Of a DNA stretch of 53,530 bases, positions 18,102 through 26,555 are shown piece after piece. The notes beneath the pieces were generated by a model. That model ran no database searches. It was not told the origin of the DNA and saw nothing but the letters and a program-made list of their open reading frames with translations. Within the stretch, counting starts at the first letter, position 1; every line of letters begins with the position of its first letter. Source of the stretch: Thermoguttaceae bacterium (GTDB lineage Bacteria; Planctomycetota; Planctomycetia; Pirellulales; Thermoguttaceae); assembly GCA_017550965.1 (NCBI GenBank), contig JAFZNK010000034.1, positions 1 through 53,530 of the forward strand, given 5' to 3'. A program made the position numbers and the translations under genes.

Positions 18102-20257
18102 CGTTTTATCTGTCGAGCCCTTTTATTCGCTTCCGAAAAGGCCGACGCCAGTCCGTTAAAGTCGAGCCCGACTTCGCGCAACTCTTCCTCGCGAGTTCCG
18201 TGTTCGACATAAAGGTCTGGAATACCCAAACGCGTCATTGGACGAACGTCAAGTCCTTCGTCGTTAGCGGCTTCAAGGACGGCGGAACCAAAACCGCCGC
18301 TCAACATGTTCTCCTCAACCGTAACGAGCGGCTTGCCTTCGCGTAATGGTTTTAGTATTACGTCGACGTCTAACGGCTTAACAAACCGAGCGTTGACGAC
18401 GCCGACGTCAAATTGATCCAAACCGGGGACTTGTCCCGACGCCAGTTTCTCTGAAAAATCAAGAGCTGTCTTCAACAAACCGCCGCCGCATACGGCGAAA
18501 ACGCCGTCCTTGCCATCCCGTATAACTTCAGACTTGCCCAAGGTAAAAGGAGCAATATCCCGCGGGATAACGCCGGTTTTTGTCTTTGGATATCGAATTG
18601 CGACGGGGTTCGAACTGCGTAAAGCAAATGCAAAAGCGGCTTCCATATCGGCTGCGTCGCCCGGCGCAAGAACCGTCATATTGGGAAAAGGTCTCAAGTA
18701 GCTGAGATCGAACACGCCGTGGTGCGTCGAACCGTCGGCTCCTACCAAACCGGCGCGATCAAGAGCGAAAACTACGGGAAGATTTTGCAGGGAAATCTCT
18801 TGGAAAAGATGATCGTACGCTCGTTGGAGGAATCCGCTGTAAATGTCGACAATTGGCCGCATTCCTGATTTTGCCAAACCGGCGGCAAAGTTGACGGCGT
18901 GGGCCTCGCAAATGCCGACGTCGAAAAAACGATCAGGAAAATCGGCGCGCGCTTTTTCCAACATATTGCCCTGCGTCATCGCCGCGACGATAACGCATAC
19001 CTTAGGATCGTCGCAAAGAGCTTTGTAGATCGCAGCCTGCGCCCAATAAGTGAAAGCCGCTTCGCCATAAATAGGCTTTTCAACGCGCACGCTCGTCGGA
19101 TCGTCCGGAAAAATAAGGTCGGCTCGATCAACTTTCGTTCGATCAACTCCCACGACAGACGAAAGCCTTTTTGCAATATCGGCGCTTCGTTTGCTCTTCG
19201 TTGGACGCTGGTCGACAACACGATCTATCTCTACCCGTTTATTATCAAGAATTATCGCGGGACTTGACGAATGAAATTGCGAAGGATCATGTTCGGCGGG
19301 AGGATATCCCCGTCCCTTTTCAGTAAGAATATGTAAAAGCACGGGCCTCGTTGAAGATTTAAACGCCTCAAAATACTTTCGCAAGACGCGCAAATCATGC
19401 CCGTCAATCGGTCCAATATACTGAAAACCAAAATCTTCAAAAAGCGCGCCGCCAACCAATCCCGCCTTAAGCGCGTCTCTAAATCGGGACAGAAAGGCAT
19501 AAGCGTTAGGAAGATTTTCCACGACCTTGCGCACGCGTGTTTTAGCGCCCAAATAGCCGGGAGCCATACGCATATGGTCAAGATAACGTCCCAAACCGCC
19601 GACACGCTGGCAGATAGACATTTTGTTGTCGTTCAAGACGACAAGCATCTTCTGCTGTAATCCCCCGGCATGATTCAACGCTTCAAAAATCGGTCCGCTG
19701 GAGAAAGCTCCGTCGCCTACGACAGCGACTGAATTTCGCTCAGACGACGCGCCGTCGTTATTGCCTTTATTAGGCTTAGCAAGACGTTCTAAAAGCGCGT
19801 CGCCGCACGCTAATCCCAAGACGGAACCTACGCTACAGCCAGCATGCCCCGTCATAAAGAGATCGTAGTCGCTCTCCGAAGGGTTTGGATATCCGGACAA
19901 TCCGCCGCGAGTTCGTAACGTTTCAAAGCTTTTGAAGCGCCCCGTCAACAGTTTATGAGGATAGCATTGATGTCCGACGTCCCATACCAAATGATCGCGA
20001 CTAAAATCAAAAACGGAATGAAGAGCTATTGTTAATTCGACGACCCCAAGATTGGAAGCAAAATGGAAACTTCTCTTTTCAGACAGATCGCAAAGAACCG
20101 TCCGAATTTCTGCCGCTAAACGAGTCAATTCGTCGAGCGACATAGAATGAAGATCGTTGGGCGATTTTAACGCGCTTAGCAGGACGGGAGGAACGTTCGG
20201 TCGCGCTTCATCCCTCACAACGCTCCGATCGTGATTCTTTTTTCCGTTATCGCTCAT
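18098..20257 (-). CDS. dxs: 1-deoxy-D-xylulose-5-phosphate synthase
   Basis: A thiamine diphosphate enzyme joining pyruvate and glyceraldehyde 3-phosphate, the first step of the MEP isoprenoid pathway. Visible motifs are WDVGHQCYPHK, GHAGCSVGSVLG, the ThDP/Mg motif GDGAFSSG with NDNKMSI, and the C-terminal DRAGLVGADGSTHHGVFDLSYLR split over the Pyr domain. The protein has 719 residues, about 80-100 more than usual. The excess comes from a Ser/Asn-rich insert after LERLAKPNK and a basic insert of about 60 residues between the two halves (around IDRVVDQRPTKSKRSADI). The ATG overlaps the ispA stop (ATGA), a sign of translational coupling. Confidence 0.95.
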   Translation of the reverse strand: MSDNGKKNHDRSVVRDEARPNVPPVLLSALKSPNDLHSMSLDELTRLAAEIRTVLCDLSEKRSFHFASNLGVVELTIALHSVFDFSRDHLVWDVGHQCYPHKLLTGRFKSFETLRTRGGLSGYPNPSESDYDLFMTGHAGCSVGSVLGLACGDALLERLAKPNKGNNDGASSERNSVAVVGDGAFSSGPIFEALNHAGGLQQKMLVVLNDNKMSICQRVGGLGRYLDHMRMAPGYLGAKTRVRKVVENLPNAYAFLSRFRDALKAGLVGGALFEDFGFQYIGPIDGHDLRVLRKYFEAFKSSTRPVLLHILTEKGRGYPPAEHDPSQFHSSSPAIILDNKRVEIDRVVDQRPTKSKRSADIAKRLSSVVGVDRTKVDRADLIFPDDPTSVRVEKPIYGEAAFTYWAQAAIYKALCDDPKVCVIVAAMTQGNMLEKARADFPDRFFDVGICEAHAVNFAAGLAKSGMRPIVDIYSGFLQRAYDHLFQEISLQNLPVVFALDRAGLVGADGSTHHGVFDLSYLRPFPNMTVLAPGDAADMEAAFAFALRSSNPVAIRYPKTKTGVIPRDIAPFTLGKSEVIRDGKDGVFAVCGGGLLKTALDFSEKLASGQVPGLDQFDVGVVNARFVKPLDVDVILKPLREGKPLVTVEENMLSGGFGSAVLEAANDEGLDVRPMTRLGIPDLYVEHGTREEELREVGLDFNGLASAFSEANKRARQIKR

Positions 20258-21354
20258 CGATCGCGCCTCGCCATAAAATCAGCAAGTCGAATAGCCGCCT
20301 TAAAAGAAATAGAATCGACGTCGAAAACGTCGGAAGCGTTTTGTAAAGCTTCCTTTGCGCTAACAACAACGTTTGTTAGCAGCGTCTGCGTTTGTTCAAC
20401 GCCATACAGAGAAACATACGTTAATTTACCGGCGTCCTTGTCTTTTCGTACGTGCTTTCCAACAATCGCTTCGTCGCCCAATTCGTCCAGGAGATCGTCG
20501 GATATTTGAAACGCCTGACCCAAATTCTCTCCATAGGCGCGCAACGCGTTAAGCTGAAGTTCGTTTGCGCCAACGGCGACAGCGCCTAATTCCAACGACA
20601 CCATAATCAAAGCTCCAGTTTTACGACGATGAATTCTCTTTAAAAAACAAGATAAGAGAGCCCTACGGGCGTCGCTTCCGTCTTCGTCGTCGTGTAGTCC
20701 TGTCGTCAATTCGCCCAAAAGATCGGAAACGAGCGGGGACTCTTTCGTTACAGCCGACCACAACACGTCGTCCGCCTGTCCGCCAACCATGCCGCAAGGT
20801 CCGGAGGCAATCGCTAGCGTTGCGATAAGTCGAGACGCGACGTCAGGATCGGCTATTTTTGTAGCCAACGTCTCAAAAGCAAAAGTAAGAAGCGCATCGC
20901 CTGCAAGTATTGCAGTAGCCTCGTCAAATTGTTTGTGACACGTTGGAGCTCCACGACGTAGATCGTCGTTATCCATTGCAGGCAAGTCGTCATGGATCAA
21001 CGAATAAGTGTGAACCAATTCAAGAGCCGTACAAACAGGTAAAACGTCGGCGCGTTTGCCGCCGCATAATTCAGCGGCTAATAGCGCCAGAATCGGGCGA
21101 AATCTCTTCCCTGACGTTAAAAGCGAATATCGCATCGCGGCGGTAAGACGGGCGGGAGAATCGTTGGGCAAACGTGTCGACAGATCAAGAGTCGCGTCAA
21201 CCTCTCCGTGCAAAGTGGAAAGATACTGGGAAACCTCGGCGGTCAAGAAAGGATGATTCCAGGGACTTGTCCCGACGTTAGAAGCGTTTTCTGCAGCGTC
21301 CGAAAACGTATTAGGGATCGCGTCAACCTGAATCGTCTTACTATCGTTTGCCAT
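20254..21354 (-). CDS. ispA: Polyprenyl (farnesyl/geranyl) diphosphate synthase
   Basis: A 366-residue trans-prenyltransferase that condenses isopentenyl diphosphate with allylic diphosphates. The first Asp-rich motif is DDLPAMDNDD and the second is DDLLDELGD, both complete. GKRFRPIL and the CGGMVGGQ-like stretch (here CGMVGGQADDVL) are also typical. An N-terminal extension of about 50 residues and an insert near HDDEDGSDARR make it longer than E. coli IspA (299). Product chain length cannot be assigned safely. The gene is transcribed into dxs with a 4-bp overlap, so two MEP/isoprenoid steps are coupled. Confidence 0.92.
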   Translation of the reverse strand: MANDSKTIQVDAIPNTFSDAAENASNVGTSPWNHPFLTAEVSQYLSTLHGEVDATLDLSTRLPNDSPARLTAAMRYSLLTSGKRFRPILALLAAELCGGKRADVLPVCTALELVHTYSLIHDDLPAMDNDDLRRGAPTCHKQFDEATAILAGDALLTFAFETLATKIADPDVASRLIATLAIASGPCGMVGGQADDVLWSAVTKESPLVSDLLGELTTGLHDDEDGSDARRALLSCFLKRIHRRKTGALIMVSLELGAVAVGANELQLNALRAYGENLGQAFQISDDLLDELGDEAIVGKHVRKDKDAGKLTYVSLYGVEQTQTLLTNVVVSAKEALQNASDVFDVDSISFKAAIRLADFMARRDR

Positions 21355-21506
21355 CGTAGTTCGTTCTCACGAAAACTAACGTCACTCTACCATCAACAAA
21401 AGAACACGCCCAGAAGGACGATTGAATCATGAGAAGATCTACTGCTGTCTCAATCTTGTCTAAAAACACAAACGCGCTCCACGCCGCGCCACGACGATTT
21501 TACCGC

Positions 21507-21923
21507 TCAGCCGTTCTTCCGAGGATTCTCCTCGTCAGAATCAATTTGCTCGTCGTCTAATAAAAACAAACTGTCTTGTTTAGAAGGTTCGGACCGCTTT
21601 GAATTATTCGTCGACGAACGGGTCTTTAAAGGCGTTTGACGACCGGCCACATCAGCCTGTGAACACAATCCTTCTTCGTCAAACTCCGCCAAAACAGGCT
21701 CGCCTTGTTCGCTCATTCCCTTGAGCAACTCAATTCTCCTTGAGGCTCCGTCAAGTTTGTCTCGACATAACTTGAGGAGTCGCATCCCTTCTTCAAAACT
21801 TGCCAGAGACTCTTCCAAGCCGCCTTGACCAGAATCCAACGACGTTACAATCGCTTGCAATTGTCGATAAGCCTCTTCAAAAGTAAGCGAGTCTTCTTTC
21901 GGCGTTTTTTTTGAAGCGTCCAT
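21507..21923 (-). CDS. xseB: Exodeoxyribonuclease VII small subunit
   Basis: A 138-residue protein. Residues 10-75 match XseB: LTFEEAYRQLQAIVTSLDSG followed by LEESLASFEEGMRLLKLCRDKL. It assembles with XseA into the single-strand-specific nuclease; xseA is not in this window. The C-terminal 60 residues are a charged, Ser-rich extension absent from the E. coli protein (80 residues). I start it at the ATG at 21923, with GGGGA about 9 nt upstream; the open frame extends to a TTG at 22046, but that part overlaps the cyclophilin stop and reads as non-coding. Confidence 0.88.
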   Translation of the reverse strand: MDASKKTPKEDSLTFEEAYRQLQAIVTSLDSGQGGLEESLASFEEGMRLLKLCRDKLDGASRRIELLKGMSEQGEPVLAEFDEEGLCSQADVAGRQTPLKTRSSTNNSKRSEPSKQDSLFLLDDEQIDSDEENPRKNG

Positions 21924-21978
21924 GTGAATTCGTCCCCGAAAGCGCGCGAGTAAACAACAGGTCTTTTTTATCGCCCCC

Positions 21979-22010
21979 AAAACGTCGACGCGGCGTTTAA
22001 CGCGTCGACG
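21979..22010 (-). terminator. Intrinsic terminator after the cyclophilin gene
   Basis: A perfect 10-bp stem CGTCGACGCG (21983-21992) and CGCGTCGACG (22001-22010) with an 8-nt loop is followed on the minus strand by TTTT. It lies just downstream of the cyclophilin stop and upstream of xseB. Confidence 0.65.
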
Positions 22011-22026
22011 CATGACGACAAATAAG

Positions 22027-22464
22027 TCATTCGAGGTTTTCAACAACGACGCGAATCATTTTGTCGCCTTGTTGAACGGAATCGACGACGTCTTGCCCCT
22101 CCAATACTTTGCCAAACACGGAGTGACGACCGTCAAGCCACGGGCAAGCGACATGGGTGATGAAGAACTGAGAACCGTTCGTATTGGGACCGGCGTTCGC
22201 CATGGAAAGCACGCCCGGCCCGTCGTGTCGAAGATCGGGATGGAACTCGTCGTCAAAAGAATAACCGGGACCTCCGGTTCCGTCGCCTCTTGGACAACCG
22301 CCTTGAATCATAAAATTCTCAATGACTCGATGAAACGTTAAGCCGTCGTAAAACTTCGAATTAGCCAATTTTTCAAAATTAGCGACGGTGTTGGGAACTT
22401 TGTCGGCAAAGAGCTCAAGCTTAATAGTCCCGCGCGTCGTTTCAATGGTCGCGATTTTTTTCAT
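22027..22464 (-). CDS. Peptidyl-prolyl cis-trans isomerase, cyclophilin type
   Basis: A compact 145-residue cyclophilin without a signal peptide, so presumably cytosolic. It shows [13 protein letters not shown] with the catalytic Arg-Phe-Met-Gln set, then [31 protein letters not shown] and the Trp/His region [15 protein letters not shown], here read in short overlapping parts. It speeds cis-trans isomerisation of peptidyl-proline bonds in folding. A consensus promoter (TTGAGT-16-TATAAT) lies 126-153 nt upstream, and a perfect hairpin sits in the leader. Confidence 0.94.
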   Translation of the reverse strand: MKKIATIETTRGTIKLELFADKVPNTVANFEKLANSKFYDGLTFHRVIENFMIQGGCPRGDGTGGPGYSFDDEFHPDLRHDGPGVLSMANAGPNTNGSQFFITHVACPWLDGRHSVFGKVLEGQDVVDSVQQGDKMIRVVVENLE

Positions 22465-22538
22465 CGTTCAATCCTTCATGTATTAAAACTAACGTTTCCT
22501 TTTTCCAGCGTCTTAATTCAAAAAAGCCACGCTCGACG

Positions 22539-22557
22539 GGAGACTGAGACAGTCTCC
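22539..22557. promoter_or_regulatory. Hairpin in the cyclophilin leader
   Basis: GGAGACTG (22539-22546) and CAGTCTCC (22550-22557) form a perfect 8-bp stem with a 3-nt loop between the promoter and the ATG at 22464. No T-tract adjoins it, so it is more likely an mRNA structure than a terminator. Confidence 0.4.
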
Positions 22558-22589
22558 TTAGGGAGGCAATTTCGCACGCAGGGGCCCGT

Positions 22590-22617
22590 ATTATAAGTCT
22601 TTTGAGTAAAAACTCAA
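22590..22617 (-). promoter_or_regulatory. Promoter of the cyclophilin gene, with overlapping dyad
   Basis: Minus strand -35 TTGAGT (22612-22617), 16-bp spacer, -10 TATAAT (22590-22595). The -35 is one arm of TTGAGT-aaaa-ACTCAA (22602-22617), a dyad that could bind a regulator or end the upstream hydrolase transcript. Confidence 0.6.
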
Positions 22618-22665
22618 GAGAAAAGGTTATTCCAAAATGCAGTAGTCGTTCAAAAGTCGAACAAG

Positions 22666-23577
22666 CTAAAAACTTCGAGAACAGAATTCTGAAATCGCAG
22701 ACGAAAACTCTACCAAATTCTCCTTAGGGCAAATATGACATGCGTTCCCAATTGCGCGAATTTCTGCGTTTGGTATTTGACAAGCCATGTAATCTGCGGT
22801 TGCCGAGTAATAAAACGAACCGGGATCGGCATACAGACAAAGCGAAGGGACGTCTATGTCTTTTAGGACGTTTCTCCAATCTCCGCCCGTCATCGAAGCC
22901 CAGTAACGTCGTTCGCATTGTTTCATTTCGTCAGAATAGTCAAACTTGAAGATTCTTTTGAGCATCGACGTTCGAATTCCTGTCAACTCAGACACGTAGT
23001 TGAACCACCCCTCGACGTCTTCGTAAGACGGAAAAAAGTCGATCAGATCGTCGTGAGAAGTTTTAGTAGCGGCGCGACCGTAAAAAGACAGGTGAAACAA
23101 TGTCGGATCGTTTTCAATCGTGGCTAGATCTCGCTCAAAATCAGCGCGAGAATATCTACCCTGCCAGAGTCCCAACGTCCAATCTTCCTCGTTAATCAAC
23201 TTGGGAGAAGTGTCGGCCAAAACAAGTCGTTCTATATGTTCCGTTCCAAATTGTTCAACATAGGAAAAAGCGACGGAACCTCCCATCGAATAACCGACAA
23301 GTCTCGCGTCGTCTATACCTAGCGTTTCCAAAAGCGTTTTGAGATCGCGCGCAGACTGCTCGACGCAAGAATCTCGACACGTCGTAGAAGATCCATACCC
23401 CCGATGGTCAAAGGTAACGCATCGAAAACTGTCGCTCCACCTTTCTACAAGATGATTGGCGTAGGAAACGTCCTCTCCAAAACCGTTAACATACACAAGC
23501 GGACTTCCCGAACCGACGTCGACGTATCCGATAGACGCGCCGGCGGCGGCGGTAAAACTCTGTAATTCTAATCTCAT
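22666..23577 (-). CDS. Alpha/beta hydrolase
   Basis: A 303-residue cytosolic hydrolase. The nucleophile elbow GYSMGGS supplies the serine, the oxyanion segment is YVNGFGEDVSY, and the C-terminal GNACHICPKEN supplies the histidine. DHRGYGSS near residue 58 is typical of the PcaD/epoxide-hydrolase-like and aryl-esterase group. The substrate is unknown. The ATG at 23577 is 56 bp after the hflX stop on the same strand, so the two may be co-transcribed. Confidence 0.88.
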   Translation of the reverse strand: MRLELQSFTAAAGASIGYVDVGSGSPLVYVNGFGEDVSYANHLVERWSDSFRCVTFDHRGYGSSTTCRDSCVEQSARDLKTLLETLGIDDARLVGYSMGGSVAFSYVEQFGTEHIERLVLADTSPKLINEEDWTLGLWQGRYSRADFERDLATIENDPTLFHLSFYGRAATKTSHDDLIDFFPSYEDVEGWFNYVSELTGIRTSMLKRIFKFDYSDEMKQCERRYWASMTGGDWRNVLKDIDVPSLCLYADPGSFYYSATADYMACQIPNAEIRAIGNACHICPKENLVEFSSAISEFCSRSF

Positions 23578-23633
23578 TCTTACGCCTAAACGTCCTCAGA
23601 TTACCGTAACAACTGAACCCTGGATAGAAGAAT

Positions 23634-25208
23634 TTATACGTCTTCTTCCAAGCTAAAAGTAGAAAAAAGGGGATCGGTGTCGCGCGAATTAAGCCGAACA
23701 AGCACGTTGGGAATCGCGCGTAAACGTTCCAAAGCGCGTTTAGGCAATCGACAGTGAATAGTCGCCCTTCCCTCTGCGTCATATTCGCGAGAAGTCACTT
23801 CGCCGTCTCGCGCAAGAGACGCGGCAGTCTTGCCGTCCGCCGCGTCTAACTCTACGAAGACGTCGAGAAACTCGCGACTCAACGCCGCGCTGACGGCGCT
23901 CGTTAAACGTTCCAAACCGAGTCGTTCTTTGGCGCTAATCGGAATAGCGGTCGGGTAACGCTCCGCTAACGCGCGCAACTTCGACTCCGACTCAATCGCG
24001 TCAATTTTATTCAAAACGAGTATCTCGTCTTTTTCACGGATGTTTAGACGCTCCAGAACCTTATGAGCGGCGTCAATTTGTTCAAAAACGTCAGACGCGC
24101 TGGAATCGGCGACATGAATAAGCAAATTCGCAGACGTGGCTTCTTCAAGAGTCGCCCTAAAACTCGCGACCAGGTGGTGAGGCAAATCGCGAACGAAACC
24201 GACGGTGTCGCTTAACAACACCGGTCCCCAGCCGGGTAGGAACCAACGCCGCGTTCGAGTGTCGAGAGTCGCGAAAAGCATGTCGTGAGCAAAAACGCCC
24301 GCTTCTGTCATCGCATTGAGAAGAGAGCTTTTACCAGCGTTCGTATAACCGACTAGACAAACGCGGCGCGTCTGCTCGCGTCCCTCGATCTCGCGTTTTT
24401 TTCGTCCGTGGATATCGTTTAATTCGCGTTTGAGTTCGACGATCCTTTTCTGCGCTATTCGTCGGTCGACTTCGAGCTGTTTTTCACCCGGTCCGCGAAG
24501 TCCAACGCCGCCAACCGTTTGACGTTCAAGGTGAGTCCACATCCGTTTTAAACGAGGCAACGAATACTCAAGTTGCGCCAATTCAACGGCTAAACGAGCC
24601 TCACGAGTCTGCGCGCGCGACGCAAACACGTCTAAAATCAGCTCCGTTCGATCGATAACTTCAATTTGAAGACGCTTCTCCAAATTTCTTGTTTGTCCAG
24701 GCGCAAGGTCAAGGTCAAAAAGAACGACTTGAGCGTCCAAAGCGCGAACGAGTTCTTCCAATTCACCAAGCTTTCCGCTGCCAAGACAGTACGCGACGTC
24801 CGGAGTCGTCCTACGCTGAATCAAAGAACCGACAGGATCGACGTTCGCCGCTTCGGCAAGTCCTGCAAGCTCGGCCAAAGGATCGTCGCCGACGCCCTGA
24901 CCCGGAGTATAAACGCCGACAAGTACCGCGCGTTCGTTAGCGACGCTTGTCGTTCGGGTAGTTCGGTCGCCTTGCGTCGAAGCGTCAAATCGTTCCGTTG
25001 AGAAAAAATCGCCTTCGTAATAGGGATCGCAAGTCTCGTCGAGAGGCGCGTCCTCGATTAACTCCAAATCGACGCCACGCGACTCGTCTTGCGATCTGTC
25101 GTCAAACTTTTCGCGCCTATTTTTTTTGCCGCGCTTAGTCTTTCTTTCGCCGGGGTCTTTGTCGCGATTTCGTTCGCCCGGATTCTTAGGACCTTTATGA
25201 TCTTGCAT
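23634..25208 (-). CDS. hflX: Ribosome-associated GTPase HflX
   Basis: 524 residues. An N-terminal hydrophilic extension of about 95 residues rich in Lys, Arg and Asp precedes the HflX domain, which starts near ERAVLVGVYTPG. The motif GGVGLRGPGEKQLEVDRR is the HflX signature. The G domain follows: P-loop GYTNAGKSS, DTVGFVRDLPH, and NKID. The family splits or rescues stalled 70S ribosomes. The frame opens with a TTG two codons before the ATG at 25208, which I take as the start. The family is usually 370-450 residues, so the N-terminal tail is extra. Confidence 0.93.
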   Translation of the reverse strand: MQDHKGPKNPGERNRDKDPGERKTKRGKKNRREKFDDRSQDESRGVDLELIEDAPLDETCDPYYEGDFFSTERFDASTQGDRTTRTTSVANERAVLVGVYTPGQGVGDDPLAELAGLAEAANVDPVGSLIQRRTTPDVAYCLGSGKLGELEELVRALDAQVVLFDLDLAPGQTRNLEKRLQIEVIDRTELILDVFASRAQTREARLAVELAQLEYSLPRLKRMWTHLERQTVGGVGLRGPGEKQLEVDRRIAQKRIVELKRELNDIHGRKKREIEGREQTRRVCLVGYTNAGKSSLLNAMTEAGVFAHDMLFATLDTRTRRWFLPGWGPVLLSDTVGFVRDLPHHLVASFRATLEEATSANLLIHVADSSASDVFEQIDAAHKVLERLNIREKDEILVLNKIDAIESESKLRALAERYPTAIPISAKERLGLERLTSAVSAALSREFLDVFVELDAADGKTAASLARDGEVTSREYDAEGRATIHCRLPKRALERLRAIPNVLVRLNSRDTDPLFSTFSLEEDV

Positions 25209-25305
25209 CGTCAATGAATAGTAACAAACCTCTCCAATATACCTGTTTAAAAAAGGGAAGTCTCAAAACAAACGCGTCTAAGGGAATTTTCTCTCACAAG
25301 CGGCG

Positions 25306-26169
25306 CTAAACATGACGTTCCAATTCAAGGGAGCGGCGATATAAAGCGCAGAGAAACGCGTCTGGATTCACGGAATACGGGAAAGAGCTCTCCTTTGCGA
25401 GGACATCGGCCAGAGACTTGACGATTTCAATTCGTCTTGCCTCCGAAATCTCTTCGCGACGCGACACATAAAGCGCCAACGTCTTGTGGAGAGACGAAGA
25501 TATCTCGTAATCCCTGGAAATGCGAGATTCAACGTTACGAACAAGCGGTTGATCTAAAAACGACGAAGTCTTCCTTCTCTTCTTGCGTTCAATAGCCACA
25601 ATTGTCCCCGCCGCAAGATCGCCAAGTCGGGCCATTCTATCGTTCATGCCCATAATTAACACGCAAAACGGGCCGAGCGCTAAATCAGCATATCGCAAAA
25701 CATTCCGCAATAACGCCTGACTTCGTCCAATAGGGCGGCCGGCGACTGTCAACGTACGAAGCCCCATAATTGCCTTGCCAATCGTTCGTCCCCCCCAAAA
25801 AGCCTCAAAAAACGCGTTCCAGAACCAGAACGCAAACATCAAATTAAAAAAGATGAATATATAAAACAGCGTTTCTCCAAAACTTGCAAAAACTAACGTT
25901 CTGTCGGCGAGAAAATCGAGAATATAAAAAACTGCAAAAAACGAAGCAATAAGATAGAGGACAATAACAATCAAATCAAGCGCGTAAGCCCACGCGCGGG
26001 CAAATGGGCCGGCAATATGATACTGAAAGACGACGTTTTCCGGCGCAACAACGTCATACACAGTGTCGACAGGCGTCTCGACTCCCGTCGTCTGCAAGAG
26101 CAAGGCGCTTTCAACAGCCGTCAATTCGGCTTCTATTTCCCGATCGTCCAAAATCCTCTCCCAACACAT
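25306..26169 (-). CDS. RDD family membrane protein
   Basis: A 287-residue protein with an RDD domain: the conserved Arg and Asp lie in PFARAWAYALDLIVI (about 57-71), followed by membrane segments at about 65-92, 100-125 and a third after the Trp/Gly-rich FWGGRTIGKAIMGLR. A cytoplasmic C-terminal half of about 100 residues is basic and helical. RDD proteins have been linked to ion exchange in some bacteria, but most are of unknown function. A TATAAT lies 57 nt upstream of the ATG at 26169. Confidence 0.82.
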   Translation of the reverse strand: MCWERILDDREIEAELTAVESALLLQTTGVETPVDTVYDVVAPENVVFQYHIAGPFARAWAYALDLIVIVLYLIASFFAVFYILDFLADRTLVFASFGETLFYIFIFFNLMFAFWFWNAFFEAFWGGRTIGKAIMGLRTLTVAGRPIGRSQALLRNVLRYADLALGPFCVLIMGMNDRMARLGDLAAGTIVAIERKKRRKTSSFLDQPLVRNVESRISRDYEISSSLHKTLALYVSRREEISEARRIEIVKSLADVLAKESSFPYSVNPDAFLCALYRRSLELERHV

Positions 26170-26225
26170 ACGCCCAACGTTGTCGCCTGGTCCGCAAACA
26201 AACGGCCAAAAGAACGTCTGCGACT

Positions 26226-26231
26226 ATTATA
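26226..26231 (-). promoter_or_regulatory. Possible -10 of the RDD gene
   Basis: Minus strand TATAAT, 57 nt before the ATG at 26169. No good -35 is visible at the usual distance. Confidence 0.35.
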
Positions 26232-26379
26232 GCGCTTTTTTTTCTTTGAGTCCCGCTTCACTCAAAAAAAGCAATAAATCTCTGAAAAAAGGGACGAAGC
26301 TACTTAAACGAGAAGAATTCGGACTTCTTCCGCAATAGACGACAATCGCCTTAAAACAAAAAAACGTCGTCGACGCCTA

Positions 26380-26409
26380 TTTACATAAAAAGCGCTCTTC
26401 TGTTATAAT
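26380..26409 (+). promoter_or_regulatory. Promoter of the secreted hypothetical gene
   Basis: -35 TTTACA (26380-26385) and -10 TATAAT (26404-26409) with an 18-bp spacer, about 145 nt upstream of the ATG at 26556. Confidence 0.6.
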
Positions 26410-26555
26410 ACGCAACGTTAATCGTATCGGAGCGAGTAATAACTGCGTATGGAAAGGAGTTATTGGTCCCCCGAGTTTTGAATTTTGGAACGCGGTTGTT
26501 TATCATGTTGTTTGTTGGATAACTTGCCGCGCTAGACAGTTTAGGAGTCTCGCAA

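Larger units (their letters stand above)
26170..26555. other. Divergent intergenic region with back-to-back promoters
   Basis: 386 bp without a gene. It holds a -10 for the RDD gene on the minus strand (TATAAT, 26226-26231) and a good plus-strand promoter at 26380-26409, followed by about 145 nt of leader to the secreted-protein gene. Confidence 0.6.
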
